This document shows, in pieces, positions 1 to 8,398 of a stretch of 37,651 bases of DNA; within the stretch, counting starts at the first letter, position 1; each line of letters opens with the position of its first letter. This DNA is from an uncultured Eggerthellaceae bacterium (GTDB taxonomy: Bacteria; Actinomycetota; Coriobacteriia; Coriobacteriales; Eggerthellaceae): the NCBI GenBank assembly GCA_934670115.1, contig CAKUOV010000023.1:1-37651 (forward strand), given 5' to 3'. A program made the position numbers and the translations under genes. Under the pieces are notes generated by a model, which saw only the letters and a list, made by a program, of their open reading frames with translations, had not been told where the DNA came from and searched no databases.

Positions 1-27
1 CTTATCAAGAAGTTCGGAGGCCGCTAG
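1..27 (+). CDS. C-terminal end of an unidentified upstream protein (partial)
   Basis: The first 27 bases read in frame as LIKKFGGR followed by TAG, directly abutting the copA start codon, and they contain the copA ribosome-binding site GGAGG (16-20). This fits the tail of a gene cotranscribed with copA. A copper-responsive repressor would be a common neighbour, but eight residues cannot identify the family, so that is only a guess from context. Confidence 0.45.
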   Translation, partial: LIKKFGGR

Positions 28-2340
28 ATGAAGTGCACGTTTGATATCACAGGCATGACGTGCTCGGCGTGCCAAGCGCGCGTTGAGCAAGCGGCAACAA
101 GCGTTTCAGGCGTTGAAAGCGCTGTGGTAAATCTGCTCAAAAATACACTCGACATCGAGTGCGAAGAATCCGTTCAAGTAACGGCTCAGGTGGTTGCTGC
201 AATCGAAAAAGCGGGCTACGGTGCTTTTCCGCGTTCTGCGCAAGGCGGTGCAGCGGCTTCGGGCGCAGGTTCTTCCGCTTCGGGCGCAAGCAAGCAAAAT
301 GCTGCGGCTCAAGAAGCAGCGCGGGTGAGAATGCGCCTTATTGTGAGCTTTTGCTTCACTGTTCCGCTATTCTATTTGAGCATGGGGCATATGTTTGGCT
401 GGCCTCTGCCTGCCTGTTTTTTGGGCAATCAGAATTTGATGGTGTTTGCGCTCACGCAATTTTTGCTGCTTCTGCCTGTCATCTTCGTCAATTTCAAGTT
501 TTTCCGCGTTGGCTTCAAAACGCTTGCGCACAAAGCGCCCACTATGGATACGCTTATCGCGCTTGGCTCGGGCGCATCTACGCTTTACGGTATTGCAGCG
601 CTTTATCGTATGGCGGCGGCGCTGGGTGCAGGCGACACAATGGCTGCGCACCACGCATCGATGGATTTGTACTTTGAATCAGCCGCGATGATTTTGACGC
701 TTATCACGCTAGGAAAGTTCTTTGAGGCGCGCGCAAAGGGAAAAACGACCGATGCCATTACATCGCTCATGGATCTTGCGCCTAAAACAGCGCTTCTTGT
801 TGCCGATGATGGTACGGAATCGGAGATCCCCGTCGAAAACGTGCAGGTGGGAGACGTGCTTGCGGTGAAGGCGGGCCAAGCGGTGCCCGTTGATGGCGTG
901 GTGGTCTCGGGCAACGGAACGGTAGACGAGAGCGCTATCACGGGCGAAAGCGTGCCGGTCGAGAAGCTGCCGGGCAATGTTGTTACTGGTGCCACGGTGA
1001 ACACGGCCGGGTATTTCACCATGCAGGCGAAACGCGTGGGTGCCGATACCGCGCTGGCGCAAATCATTGCTCTTGTTGATGAAGCGACCAGCACGAAAGC
1101 GCCTATCCAGCGCATTGCCGATAAGATCAGCGGGGTTTTCGTTCCCATTGTTGTGGCGCTTGCCGTGATTGTTTTGGTGGTGTGGCTGGTTATCGGCGAT
1201 TCTGTATCTGAAGCGGTGAATCATACTATTAGCGTTTTGGTCATCAGCTGCCCATGCGCCTTGGGCTTGGCCACTCCGACTGCCATTATGGTGGGAACGG
1301 GGCGCGGCGCGAAAAACGGCATTTTGATCAAGAGTGCCGAATCGCTGGAAACCGCTCACGATGTTCAGACGGTTATCTTCGATAAAACGGGAACCATCAC
1401 CACCGGCGTTCCAGAAGTGACCGATGTGCTGTGCGCTGCAGGTGTGGAACGCGAAGAGCTGCTGCAGCTTGTTACATCCGTTGAAGCGAAAAGCGAGCAT
1501 CCCTTGGCACAAGCGCTTTGTCGCTATGTCGCTGAGCAGGGAATACCTGCAATGGCTGTCCAGCAATTCACCCAGATTCCCGGCGGTGGTTTGCGTGCTC
1601 GTTTGGCGGGAGAAGACGTGTTGGCGGGAAATGAGCGCTTGATGAACGAACGGGGCATTGAACTGGGCGCGCTTGCGGATAAGGGGGATGCGTTGTCCCG
1701 AGCGGGAAAAACGTCGCTCTACTTCGCGTATGCAGGTTCGCTTGCCGGCGTTATAGCACTGGCCGATGCCGTGAAGCCAGAAAGCGCTGCGGCTATTGAG
1801 TCTTTGAAGCAACAGGGCGTACGCACTATGATGCTCACGGGAGACAACGTTGCCACGGCAAACGCTATCGCGCAACTTGTGGGTGTGGATGATGTGGTGG
1901 CTGGCGTATTGCCCCAGGAAAAAGAAGCGTACGTTCGCTGCGCCGGCAAGCAAGGAAAGGTTGCCATGGTGGGCGATGGTGTGAACGATGCCCCCGCTCT
2001 TGCCCGCGCCGATGTGGGAATCGCCATTGGCGCAGGAACTGATATTGCCATCGAAAGCGCCGATATCGTTCTTATGAACAGCAGTTTGACCGATGTTGTC
2101 AACGCGTTCGACTTGAGCCGTGCCACCTTGCGCAACATCAAGCAAAACTTGTTCTGGGCGCTTTTCTATAATGTGATTTGCATTCCCGTTGCCGCGGGCG
2201 TTCTTGTGCCGCTGGGGATTACGCTTAATCCCATGATTGCCGCTGCGGCCATGAGCTGTTCGAGCATCTGCGTAGTAAGCAATGCGCTGCGCCTGCGTAA
2301 CTGGAAGCCAGCGAAATCGCATAAAAAACTGCATAAATAA
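28..2340 (+). CDS. copA: Copper-translocating P1B-type ATPase
   Basis: 770 residues, the usual size for a one-metal-binding-domain copper ATPase. It would pump Cu(I) out of the cytoplasm at the cost of ATP. Seen: an N-terminal HMA domain with GMTCSAC (Cys12 and Cys15), an Ala/Gly/Ser-rich linker (about 70-95), several membrane helices, the actuator TGES motif near 305, the membrane metal motif CPC (408-410), the phosphorylated Asp452 in DKTGT, the His-Pro pair (491-492) typical of P1B pumps, and GDGVNDAP from about 649. The CPC motif and HMA domain favour Cu(I)/Ag(I) over Zn/Cd. The ATG is preceded by GGAGG and abuts the preceding stop. copZ follows 36 bp downstream, which supports a copper role. 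Metal choice is inferred from motifs. Confidence 0.95.
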   Translation: MKCTFDITGMTCSACQARVEQAATSVSGVESAVVNLLKNTLDIECEESVQVTAQVVAAIEKAGYGAFPRSAQGGAAASGAGSSASGASKQNAAAQEAARVRMRLIVSFCFTVPLFYLSMGHMFGWPLPACFLGNQNLMVFALTQFLLLLPVIFVNFKFFRVGFKTLAHKAPTMDTLIALGSGASTLYGIAALYRMAAALGAGDTMAAHHASMDLYFESAAMILTLITLGKFFEARAKGKTTDAITSLMDLAPKTALLVADDGTESEIPVENVQVGDVLAVKAGQAVPVDGVVVSGNGTVDESAITGESVPVEKLPGNVVTGATVNTAGYFTMQAKRVGADTALAQIIALVDEATSTKAPIQRIADKISGVFVPIVVALAVIVLVVWLVIGDSVSEAVNHTISVLVISCPCALGLATPTAIMVGTGRGAKNGILIKSAESLETAHDVQTVIFDKTGTITTGVPEVTDVLCAAGVEREELLQLVTSVEAKSEHPLAQALCRYVAEQGIPAMAVQQFTQIPGGGLRARLAGEDVLAGNERLMNERGIELGALADKGDALSRAGKTSLYFAYAGSLAGVIALADAVKPESAAAIESLKQQGVRTMMLTGDNVATANAIAQLVGVDDVVAGVLPQEKEAYVRCAGKQGKVAMVGDGVNDAPALARADVGIAIGAGTDIAIESADIVLMNSSLTDVVNAFDLSRATLRNIKQNLFWALFYNVICIPVAAGVLVPLGITLNPMIAAAAMSCSSICVVSNALRLRNWKPAKSHKKLHK

Positions 2341-2376
2341 AAGCCATGGGAATAAACAAAAGGGAAAGGAAACAAA

Positions 2377-2598
2377 ATGGCTCTGTTCAAGGAATCAAAT
2401 ACAACGGTGCTTCATGTAGGTGGCATGCATTGCCCGAAATGCGTTGCGCGCGTGAAAGATGCGCTTGAAGCGGTTGATGGGGTGACGTCGGCTGACGTGA
2501 ATCTCGAAGAAGAACGAGCAACGGTTGAGGGATGTGCGAATACCGATCAGCTTATCGCCGCTGTTCAGGCCATTGATTTCACGGCTGAACTTGCGTAG
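2377..2598 (+). CDS. copZ: Copper chaperone / heavy-metal-associated domain protein
   Basis: A 73-residue stand-alone HMA (ferredoxin-like) domain with GMHCPKC (Cys19 and Cys22) as the metal-binding site. Proteins of this type carry Cu(I) in the cytoplasm and pass it to the CopA N-terminal domain. The start is supported by a GGGAAAGG ribosome-binding site about 10 bases upstream. It lies 36 bp after copA, so the two are probably cotranscribed. The Pro-Lys pair between the cysteines differs from the Ser-Ala pair in CopA. The symbol is used in the functional sense; a mercury-type chaperone has the same fold, but the copA neighbour makes copper more likely. Confidence 0.85.
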   Translation: MALFKESNTTVLHVGGMHCPKCVARVKDALEAVDGVTSADVNLEEERATVEGCANTDQLIAAVQAIDFTAELA

Positions 2599-2768
2599 TG
2601 CTCGGTAAAGGATGGTTTGCGGGCGCTATCTGCTTCCAAATACGCGCACGCATGTGGAAGAAGCGCTTTTGCCGAACGTGCCCCTGCACGTCTTCCGCTT
2701 CCGCAAACTTTTCGCAGATTGCGCTTGCCTGCGTAACAGGGGCGGGAATACGCGTATAATGAGGCAAG
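2599..2768 (+). promoter_or_regulatory. copZ-pyrR intergenic region with candidate pyr promoter -10
   Basis: A perfect TATAAT lies at 2755-2760, about 10 bases before the PyrR-binding hairpin, so a transcript starting near 2767 would carry the whole attenuator. No convincing -35 box sits 16-18 bp upstream and no TG extension is present. Further upstream ACGTGC/GCACGT (2676-2681/2686-2691) can form a hairpin, possibly nested in GGAAG/CTTCC (2656-2660/2692-2696). It has no U-tract, so I do not call it a terminator for copZ. Confidence 0.5.
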
Positions 2769-2769
2769 C

Positions 2770-2801
2770 CCTTTAAAAGCGGTACCGAGAGACCGACAAG
2801 G
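2770..2801 (+). promoter_or_regulatory. PyrR-binding RNA hairpin (anti-antiterminator)
   Basis: Outer arms CCTT (2770-2773) and AAGG (2798-2801) flank an inner stem CGGT/ACCG (2780-2783/2792-2795) with a loop containing CCGAGAG. This closely follows the known PyrR-binding loop of Gram-positive pyr leaders (a TTTAAA-type internal bulge and a loop with a GAGAG-type core). PyrR with bound UMP would stabilise this hairpin and block an alternative pairing of 2786-2794 with 2827-2834, letting the terminator at 2824 form. Confidence 0.85.
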
Positions 2802-2823
2802 CTCATACTACCATTGTGTTTAT

Positions 2824-2859
2824 AAGGGTCTTCGCGTAAAACGCGCGGGGACCCTTTTT
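2824..2859 (+). terminator. pyr operon attenuator (intrinsic terminator)
   Basis: AAGGGTC (2824-2830) pairs with GACCCTT (2850-2856), with an inner CGCGT/ACGCG stem (2833-2837/2841-2845), followed by TTTTT (2855-2859). It lies between the PyrR-binding hairpin and pyrR. The 5' arm GGTCTTCG can instead pair with CGAGAGACC in the PyrR hairpin (one bulged G), which would be the antiterminator. The three mutually exclusive folds are the standard PyrR attenuation layout. Confidence 0.9.
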
Positions 2860-2881
2860 CGTAAACGGAAAGGAGCGTGGT

Positions 2882-3478
2882 ATGGAAAACGGAGACGTGA
2901 AAAGCGTATGCATGGACGCCGATGACGTCGAGCGCGCCCTAACGCGTATCGCCCATCAGATTTTGGAGGCGAACAAAGGCTGCAAAGATTTGGCGCTGGT
3001 GGGCATTGTGACGCGCGGCGATGTGCTAGCGCGCCGCTTGGCGGAAAAGATTCACCAGATAGAAGGGGTGGAAGTTCCTTTGGGGGCGCTTGACATCAGC
3101 TTCTATCGCGATGACTTCAGCATCTATATTGCGCCGCAAGTTTTGGGCAGCAACATTCCGTTTGAGCTCGATGGCAAAAAAGTCGTGCTGGTAGATGACG
3201 TGCTCTTTACAGGTCGCACCATCCGTGCCGCGCTTGATGCCCTGATGGATTTCGGGCGTCCTGCCGCTGTTCAGCTGGCCGTTTTGGTTGACCGTGGTCA
3301 TCGCGAGCTTCCCATTCGCGCCGATTACGTGGGTAAAAACGTTCCTTCCTCGCGCTCCGAGAACGTGCGCCTTTACCTGGAAGAGACCGACGGTCGCACT
3401 TGCGTTGAGATTTCCGAACTTGACCAGGGGCAGCGTGCCCATAGTCATCCCGTTTCGGCGGAGAAGGGAGCCGAATAA
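2882..3478 (+). CDS. pyrR: PyrR, pyrimidine operon attenuation regulator / uracil phosphoribosyltransferase
   Basis: 198 residues. PyrR senses UMP and binds the pyr leader RNA to favour termination; many members also make UMP from uracil and PRPP. Seen: a type I phosphoribosyltransferase fold with the PRPP loop VVLVDDVLFTGRT near residues 101-113 and the PyrR-like YRDD segment. The ATG at 2882 has AAAGGAGCG a few bases upstream. It is the first gene of the operon and lies just behind a matching PyrR hairpin and terminator, so it should control itself and pyrB-pyrF. The protein is slightly longer than Bacillus PyrR (about 180) because of a charged C-terminal tail. Confidence 0.95.
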   Translation: MENGDVKSVCMDADDVERALTRIAHQILEANKGCKDLALVGIVTRGDVLARRLAEKIHQIEGVEVPLGALDISFYRDDFSIYIAPQVLGSNIPFELDGKKVVLVDDVLFTGRTIRAALDALMDFGRPAAVQLAVLVDRGHRELPIRADYVGKNVPSSRSENVRLYLEETDGRTCVEISELDQGQRAHSHPVSAEKGAE

Positions 3479-3480
3479 TC

Positions 3481-4422
3481 ATGGCATTCAACCACAAGAA
3501 TCTCATTGATATCACGGAATATTCCGCCGAGGACATTATGACCATCTTGCGTACGGCGCAAAGCTTTAAAGCGGTCAACGAGCGCCGCGTGAAGAAAGTG
3601 CCCACGCTCAAGGGGTATACGGTCGTGAATATGTTCAACGAGCCGTCAACGCGCACCAGAAGCTCGTTCGAGCTGGCGGAAAAGCGCCTGAGCTGCGATA
3701 CCATGGCGTTTGGCGGCACGTCAACGTCCACGGTAAAAGGCGAAAGCCTGGTGGATACCGTGAAAACGCTGTGCTCCTATAAGATTGACTGTATTGTCGT
3801 GCGCGATAAACACGCTGGTGCGCCGTATAAGATTGCGCAAACATCGGGCCTTCCCGTTATTGATGCGGGCGATGGCAAGCACCAGCACCCCACGCAAGCG
3901 CTGCTGGACCTGTACTCCATTTGGGAGCGCAAAGGGTCGTTCGAAGGTCTGCACGTGGGTATTGTGGGCGATATCAACCATTCGCGCGTGTGCGGCTCGC
4001 TTATTCCCGCGCTGAAAATCATGGGAGCCACCGTTACGGTTGTCGCTCCTGCAACGCTGCTGCCGGCGCGCCCTGAAATCTTAGGCGTCGATCACGTAAC
4101 GGCGAATATCGAAGAAGCACTGCCCGAGCTTGATGTGGTGTATATGCTGCGCATTCAGATGGAGCGCATCGAAGATGCCCCGTTTCCCAGCTTGCGTGAA
4201 TACAGCTTGCTGTACGGCTTGAGCAAAGAGCGTGAACGGTTCATGAAGAAGGATGCTATCATCTGCCATCCCGGTCCTATCAATCGCGGCATTGAGCTTG
4301 ATAGCTACATGGCCGATCATCCGGAGCGATCGGTGATTTTGGATCAAGTGTATGCGGGCATTTTGACGCGCATGGCGGTTTTGTATTTGCTGTTGGGAGG
4401 CAACGATGGCTCTGATTCTTAA
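3481..4422 (+). CDS. pyrB: Aspartate carbamoyltransferase, catalytic subunit
   Basis: 313 residues, normal for the catalytic chain. It joins carbamoyl phosphate to aspartate, the first committed step of UMP synthesis. Seen: the carbamoyl-phosphate motif STRTR (56-60) and the HPTQALLDLYS segment near 137-147. The start is 2 bases after the pyrR stop, and the end overlaps pyrC by 17 bases, so translation is probably coupled. No pyrI regulatory chain is adjacent, consistent with an enzyme controlled at the RNA level by PyrR rather than by PyrI allostery. Confidence 0.96.
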   Translation: MAFNHKNLIDITEYSAEDIMTILRTAQSFKAVNERRVKKVPTLKGYTVVNMFNEPSTRTRSSFELAEKRLSCDTMAFGGTSTSTVKGESLVDTVKTLCSYKIDCIVVRDKHAGAPYKIAQTSGLPVIDAGDGKHQHPTQALLDLYSIWERKGSFEGLHVGIVGDINHSRVCGSLIPALKIMGATVTVVAPATLLPARPEILGVDHVTANIEEALPELDVVYMLRIQMERIEDAPFPSLREYSLLYGLSKERERFMKKDAIICHPGPINRGIELDSYMADHPERSVILDQVYAGILTRMAVLYLLLGGNDGSDS

Positions 4423-5698
4423 AGGCGTGCGGGCGGTTGACCCGCAAGTAGACCTTGATAGCGTTTGCGATGTGCTTATCGAAGACGGAAAGATTGCCCA
4501 GATTGGTGAAAACCTTTCCGTTCCGGGCGCTGAAGTGCGCGATATGACGGGGAAGGTCCTGGTTCCGGGCTTGGTGGATATCCATGTGCATCTGCGCGAA
4601 CCGGGCTACGAGTTCAAAGAGGATATCCATTCCGGCACGCGTGCCGCGGCACACGGCGGCTTTACGGCCGTATGCGCCATGCCGAACACGCTTCCGGTAA
4701 CCGATACGGCTTTAGCGGTGGAGTACACAAAGGCGCGCGCGAAGGAAGTAGGCGCTTGCCGCGTGTATATCTCCGGCGCATGCACGAAGGGCCTTAAGGG
4801 CGAAAGTTTGGCGGAAATGGGCGATATGGCTGCTCATGGCGCCGTGGCGTTCACCGATGACGGCCGTGGCGTTCAGGGGGCTGGCATGATGCGCCGCGTT
4901 ATGGACTATGCCGCGCAGTTCAATCGCGTTGTTATGAGCCACTGCCAAGATGAGGACCTGGTGGGAACAGGTCAAGTGAACGAAGGTGTTGTCTCTACGC
5001 GCCTGGGCGTTGCTGGCTGGCCCGCAGAAGGTGAAGAGCTGCAGATTCAGCGCGATATTGCGTTGAGCCGTTTGACGAACTGCCCGCTTCATATTCAGCA
5101 TATCTCAACGGAGCGCGGTTTGAATGCAGTTCGTGCTGCAAAGGCGGAAGGCTTGAAAGTGACGTGCGAAGCAACGCCGCATCATTTGTTCCTTGACGAA
5201 GACATGATTGGCGTTGATTACAATACGAACTTCAAGGTCAATCCTCCGCTGCGCACGAAAAGCGACTGCAAAGCGCTTATTGAGGGCGTGGTTGATGGTT
5301 CCGTTGACGTTATTGTTACCGACCATGCGCCTCATGCTGCTTACGAAAAAGATCGCGAGTTCGAGCTTGCGCCGTTTGGTATGACGGGCATTGAAACGTC
5401 GGTTGGCCTTATCCTGACGAATCTGGTAAATCCCGGCGTTATTACCTGGCAGCGCATGGTTGAGCTCATGGCTGTTGCGCCGCGTGAGATTCTGCGGGTG
5501 GATCCCGTTACGTTGACGGTCGGAAGCGTTGCCGATGTGACGATTATCGATCCGAATTTGGCATGGACGGTTACCGAGCAGGATTTCCAGTCCAAGGCAA
5601 CGAATAGTGCGTTTATCGGGGCAAACTTGGTCGGACGTGCAACGGATGTATATGTTGGTGGTCAGCCCACCATGATTGATTGCACGGTGGTTGCATAA
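4406..5698 (+). CDS. pyrC: Dihydroorotase (class I)
   Basis: 430 residues, typical of class I dihydroorotase. It cyclises N-carbamoyl-aspartate to dihydroorotate. Seen: the metal-binding HVH (His60, His62) followed by LREPG, and the distal metal motif TDHAPH with Asp306, as in amidohydrolases. The start lies inside the end of pyrB with GGGAGG (4395-4400) at good spacing. The following 95-bp gap to pyrK is G+C-rich with a small GCCGC/GCGGC hairpin but no U-tract, so the operon probably continues. Confidence 0.95.
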   Translation: MALILKGVRAVDPQVDLDSVCDVLIEDGKIAQIGENLSVPGAEVRDMTGKVLVPGLVDIHVHLREPGYEFKEDIHSGTRAAAHGGFTAVCAMPNTLPVTDTALAVEYTKARAKEVGACRVYISGACTKGLKGESLAEMGDMAAHGAVAFTDDGRGVQGAGMMRRVMDYAAQFNRVVMSHCQDEDLVGTGQVNEGVVSTRLGVAGWPAEGEELQIQRDIALSRLTNCPLHIQHISTERGLNAVRAAKAEGLKVTCEATPHHLFLDEDMIGVDYNTNFKVNPPLRTKSDCKALIEGVVDGSVDVIVTDHAPHAAYEKDREFELAPFGMTGIETSVGLILTNLVNPGVITWQRMVELMAVAPREILRVDPVTLTVGSVADVTIIDPNLAWTVTEQDFQSKATNSAFIGANLVGRATDVYVGGQPTMIDCTVVA

Positions 5699-5793
5699 CA
5701 CGAGCCGGATGCCGCGCTGCGGCGGTAAGGCGGCGCGCGCCATTTCCGCACTGTACTTATTCGCAGCAGAGCAGCAAGGAAAAGGAGGAATAC

Positions 5794-6573
5794 ATGACTC
5801 TGATAGATGAGAAGGCGACAGTCCTTCGCAACGATAACGTAGGGCCGCGCCTCTACCTCATGGATCTGGAAAGCCCCCAAGTGGCTCCGCTTGTATTGCC
5901 GGGGCAGTTTGTGCATATGAAGCTCAATGGCTTCAGCGAGCATATTTTGCGTCGTCCTTTCTCTATTCTTGACACCGATCCCGAAGCGGGTTGCATGACC
6001 ATCTTGTATCAGGTGGTAGGTGAAGGGACGCAATTTATGACTTCGGCTGCTCCGGGTCACGAATTCGATGTCATTGGCTCAATCGGCCGCGGTTGGGATG
6101 TTCCCGAAGCGGGCAAGCGCGTATTGATTGTTGGCGGTGGCGTGGGCGCAGCCCCGTTGTTCATGTTGTCTAAGCAGGCGAAAGCTGCGGGCGCAACGGT
6201 GGATGTTGTCATTGGTGCTGCTACGAAAGATGCGCTGGTCACGTATGATTTGTACAAGCAGGTTCACGGCGACGCGTTGCATTGCGCAACCGACGATGGC
6301 ACGTTTGGCTGCGCTGGCTTCTGCACGGGTCCTGTGGAAGAGCTGCTTGCTGAAAACGCGTACGACATGGTATATGTCTGCGGGCCGGAACCGCTCATGC
6401 GCATTATTGCGCAAACGGCAGCGCGTGCAGGTGTTGCGTGCCAAGTATCCATGGAGAAGCGCATGGCGTGCGGCGTGGGAGCTTGCCTATCGTGCATTGT
6501 GGAGACGGTGGATGGCCGCAAGCGCGCCTGCGTTGACGGTCCGATTTTCGAAGCAGAGAAGGTGGTGTGGTAA
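5794..6573 (+). CDS. pyrK: Dihydroorotate dehydrogenase electron-transfer subunit (FAD / 2Fe-2S)
   Basis: 259 residues from the ATG at 5794, chosen because AAAGGAGG (5782-5789) sits just upstream; the reading frame is open further upstream to 5680 but those residues look non-coding. PyrK takes electrons from the FMN of PyrD and passes them through a 2Fe-2S cluster and FAD to NAD+. Seen: an FAD-binding RRPFSI-type motif, the nucleotide-binding GGGVGAAPL segment, and the C-terminal cluster cysteines 226, 231, 234 and 246. It overlaps pyrD by one base (TAATG). Confidence 0.93.
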   Translation: MTLIDEKATVLRNDNVGPRLYLMDLESPQVAPLVLPGQFVHMKLNGFSEHILRRPFSILDTDPEAGCMTILYQVVGEGTQFMTSAAPGHEFDVIGSIGRGWDVPEAGKRVLIVGGGVGAAPLFMLSKQAKAAGATVDVVIGAATKDALVTYDLYKQVHGDALHCATDDGTFGCAGFCTGPVEELLAENAYDMVYVCGPEPLMRIIAQTAARAGVACQVSMEKRMACGVGACLSCIVETVDGRKRACVDGPIFEAEKVVW

Positions 6574-7487
6574 TGGCAGTGAATACCCAGGTCAACCTTG
6601 GTGGTCTTATCATGCGCAACCCCGTGACGGTTGCGTCGGGCACGTTTGCTGCGGGACGCGAATACGCCGACTTCGTGGACCTTTCGCGCCTGGGCGCCGT
6701 TACCACCAAAGGCGTCTCTCTGAATGGTTGGGCGGGGAACGATGCCGTGCGCATTGCGGAAACCCCCAGCGGTATGCTGAATTCCATTGGCTTGCAAAAT
6801 CCTGGTGTCGATCATTTGATCGAAGGCGATATTGCCTGGTTGGCAACGCAAGACGCTCCCTGCATCGTGAATGTGTCGGGTCACTCCGTAGGCGAGTACC
6901 AAGCCGTTGTGGAGCGTTTGGAAGACTGTCCCCATGTGCATGCCTACGAGATCAACATCAGCTGCCCCAACGTTGATGCGGGTGGCATGACATTTGGTTG
7001 CGTTCCCGAGAAAGCGTCCGAAGTGATTCGCGCCTGCCGTAATGCCACGAAGCGCCCCATGATCGTGAAGCTTACGCCGAACGTTACCGATATCACGGAG
7101 ATTGCAAAAGTAGCGCAAGAAGAAGGCGCCGATGCGATTTCCCTGATCAATACCCTGCTGGGCATGGCGATTGACGTGAAACGCCGCAAGCCTGTTTTGG
7201 CTCGCGTGGTGGGTGGCCTTTCCGGTCCCGCGGTCAAGCCCGTTGCGCTGCGCATGGTATGGCAGTGCCATCAGGCAGTTGATGTGCCCATCTTGGGTAT
7301 GGGCGGTGTGACTACGGGCACCGATGCCGTTGAATTCATGCTTGCCGGTGCAACTGCCGTTGCGGTGGGCACGGCGAATTTCATGAATCCGCATGCTACT
7401 ATCGATGTTGTTGAGGGTATTGAGGCGTACTGCGAAGAGCAGGGCGTTTCCGACGTGAACGAGCTCATTGGCGCTCTTGAGTGTTAG
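6573..7487 (+). CDS. pyrD: Dihydroorotate dehydrogenase, class 1B catalytic subunit
   Basis: 304 residues from the ATG overlapping the pyrK stop; a GTG two codons earlier is less likely. It oxidises dihydroorotate to orotate using FMN. Seen: the N-terminal substrate-binding region, NSIGLQNPG near residue 70, and the active-site cysteine in NISCPN (Cys131), which marks cytosolic class 1 enzymes; class 2 enzymes have serine. With pyrK next door this is class 1B, whose electrons go to NAD+, suiting an anaerobe. The final residues and spacing to pyrF indicate continued cotranscription. Confidence 0.95.
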   Translation: MAVNTQVNLGGLIMRNPVTVASGTFAAGREYADFVDLSRLGAVTTKGVSLNGWAGNDAVRIAETPSGMLNSIGLQNPGVDHLIEGDIAWLATQDAPCIVNVSGHSVGEYQAVVERLEDCPHVHAYEINISCPNVDAGGMTFGCVPEKASEVIRACRNATKRPMIVKLTPNVTDITEIAKVAQEEGADAISLINTLLGMAIDVKRRKPVLARVVGGLSGPAVKPVALRMVWQCHQAVDVPILGMGGVTTGTDAVEFMLAGATAVAVGTANFMNPHATIDVVEGIEAYCEEQGVSDVNELIGALEC

Positions 7488-7502
7488 AAAGAGGTGCATC
7501 TT

Positions 7503-8234
7503 ATGCAAAACTACAAGGAACTTGAACCGGCCGATCGTGTGATTATCGCACTTGATATGGAGGCGCAAGAGGCGCTCGACTTGGCGAAAAAGCTTCAGGG
7601 CGAAGCCCGTTGGGTGAAGATTGGCATGACGCTGTTCTACAAGGAAGGCCCTGCATTCGTGCAGAAATTCAAGGACATGGGCTACAAGGTGTTCATCGAC
7701 TTGAAGCTCTATGATATTCCGCATCAGGTGCAAGGTGCTATTGGGTCGCTTGTTTCCATTGGCGCTGATATGCTTACCATGCATGCTTCAGGTGGCGTTG
7801 AGATGATGAGCGCCGCTCAGAAGGCGGTAGAGCAAGCGGCGGGCAAGGGTGATGTTCCCATCACGTTGGGCGTTACCGTGCTGACCAGCATGGATGACGC
7901 AACATTGGCTGAGATTGGCGTTAATCGCGCTGCTGCCGATCAGGTGAATCTGCTTGCAGCTCTTACGAAAACTGCCGGCGTCTCTGGCGTTGTTTCTTCT
8001 CCTTGGGAAGCAGAACAACTCCGTGCACTGCTGGGAGATACTGCTGCCATTGTAACGCCTGGCATTCGCCCTGCTGGTGCTGATGCGGGAGACCAAAAGC
8101 GTATTGCAACTCCTTCCTTTGCCGTTGAGCATGGCGCATCGCATCTTGTTATTGGTCGTCCTATCACGAAAGCAGTCGATCCCGTAGAAGCGTTTCGCAG
8201 CATAATTCGCGAACTCGAGGGTGTTTCGGCGTAA
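7503..8234 (+). CDS. pyrF: Orotidine 5'-phosphate decarboxylase
   Basis: 243 residues from the ATG at 7503, preceded by AAAGAGG (7488-7494); a GTG at 7494 would overlap that ribosome-binding site and is less likely. It converts OMP to UMP, the last step of the pathway. Seen: the catalytic D-x-K-x-x-D in DLKLYD (Asp66, Lys68, Asp71), the GVTVLTS segment and the phosphate-binding region VIGRPIT near the C-terminus. It ends the pyr operon. The orotate phosphoribosyltransferase gene pyrE, which acts between pyrD and pyrF, is not in this window. Confidence 0.95.
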   Translation: MQNYKELEPADRVIIALDMEAQEALDLAKKLQGEARWVKIGMTLFYKEGPAFVQKFKDMGYKVFIDLKLYDIPHQVQGAIGSLVSIGADMLTMHASGGVEMMSAAQKAVEQAAGKGDVPITLGVTVLTSMDDATLAEIGVNRAAADQVNLLAALTKTAGVSGVVSSPWEAEQLRALLGDTAAIVTPGIRPAGADAGDQKRIATPSFAVEHGASHLVIGRPITKAVDPVEAFRSIIRELEGVSA

Positions 8235-8271
8235 ATTTTTTGTCCGATTCTTGTTCATCCCATTATTTTTA

Positions 8272-8300
8272 TTGTATGAGCTGGGTATTTCGTGTAATAT
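8272..8300 (+). promoter_or_regulatory. Candidate promoter for mihF
   Basis: TTGTAT (8272-8277) and TAATAT (8295-8300) are separated by 17 bp, about 100 bp upstream of the mihF ATG. Both boxes are good but imperfect sigma-A-type matches. The long leader contains small possible stems (such as CGCCT/AGGCG) but nothing I recognise. No convincing terminator follows pyrF; there is a T-run at 8235-8241 but no stem before it. Confidence 0.6.
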
Positions 8301-8398
8301 CTAGATTTGCATTCTTGAGGTGGCTTCACAGAACGCCTCGCAGAAGTAATAGGCGGGTTGAATTTTGCCCGTGAGATAATTTGAAAAAGGAGATTAGA

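Noticed and set aside
709..2334. A 541-codon open frame on the - strand across copA
   Set aside because: It is antisense to a protein with all CopA motifs; its translation is rich in Arg, His and Asn with no domain, and no ribosome-binding site is evident.
6264..7784. A 506-codon open frame on the - strand across pyrK, pyrD and pyrF
   Set aside because: It spans three well-supported genes in antisense, with His/Asn-rich low-plausibility sequence.
8235..8271. Intrinsic terminator after pyrF
   Set aside because: There is a T-run at 8235-8241 but no stable stem directly before it.
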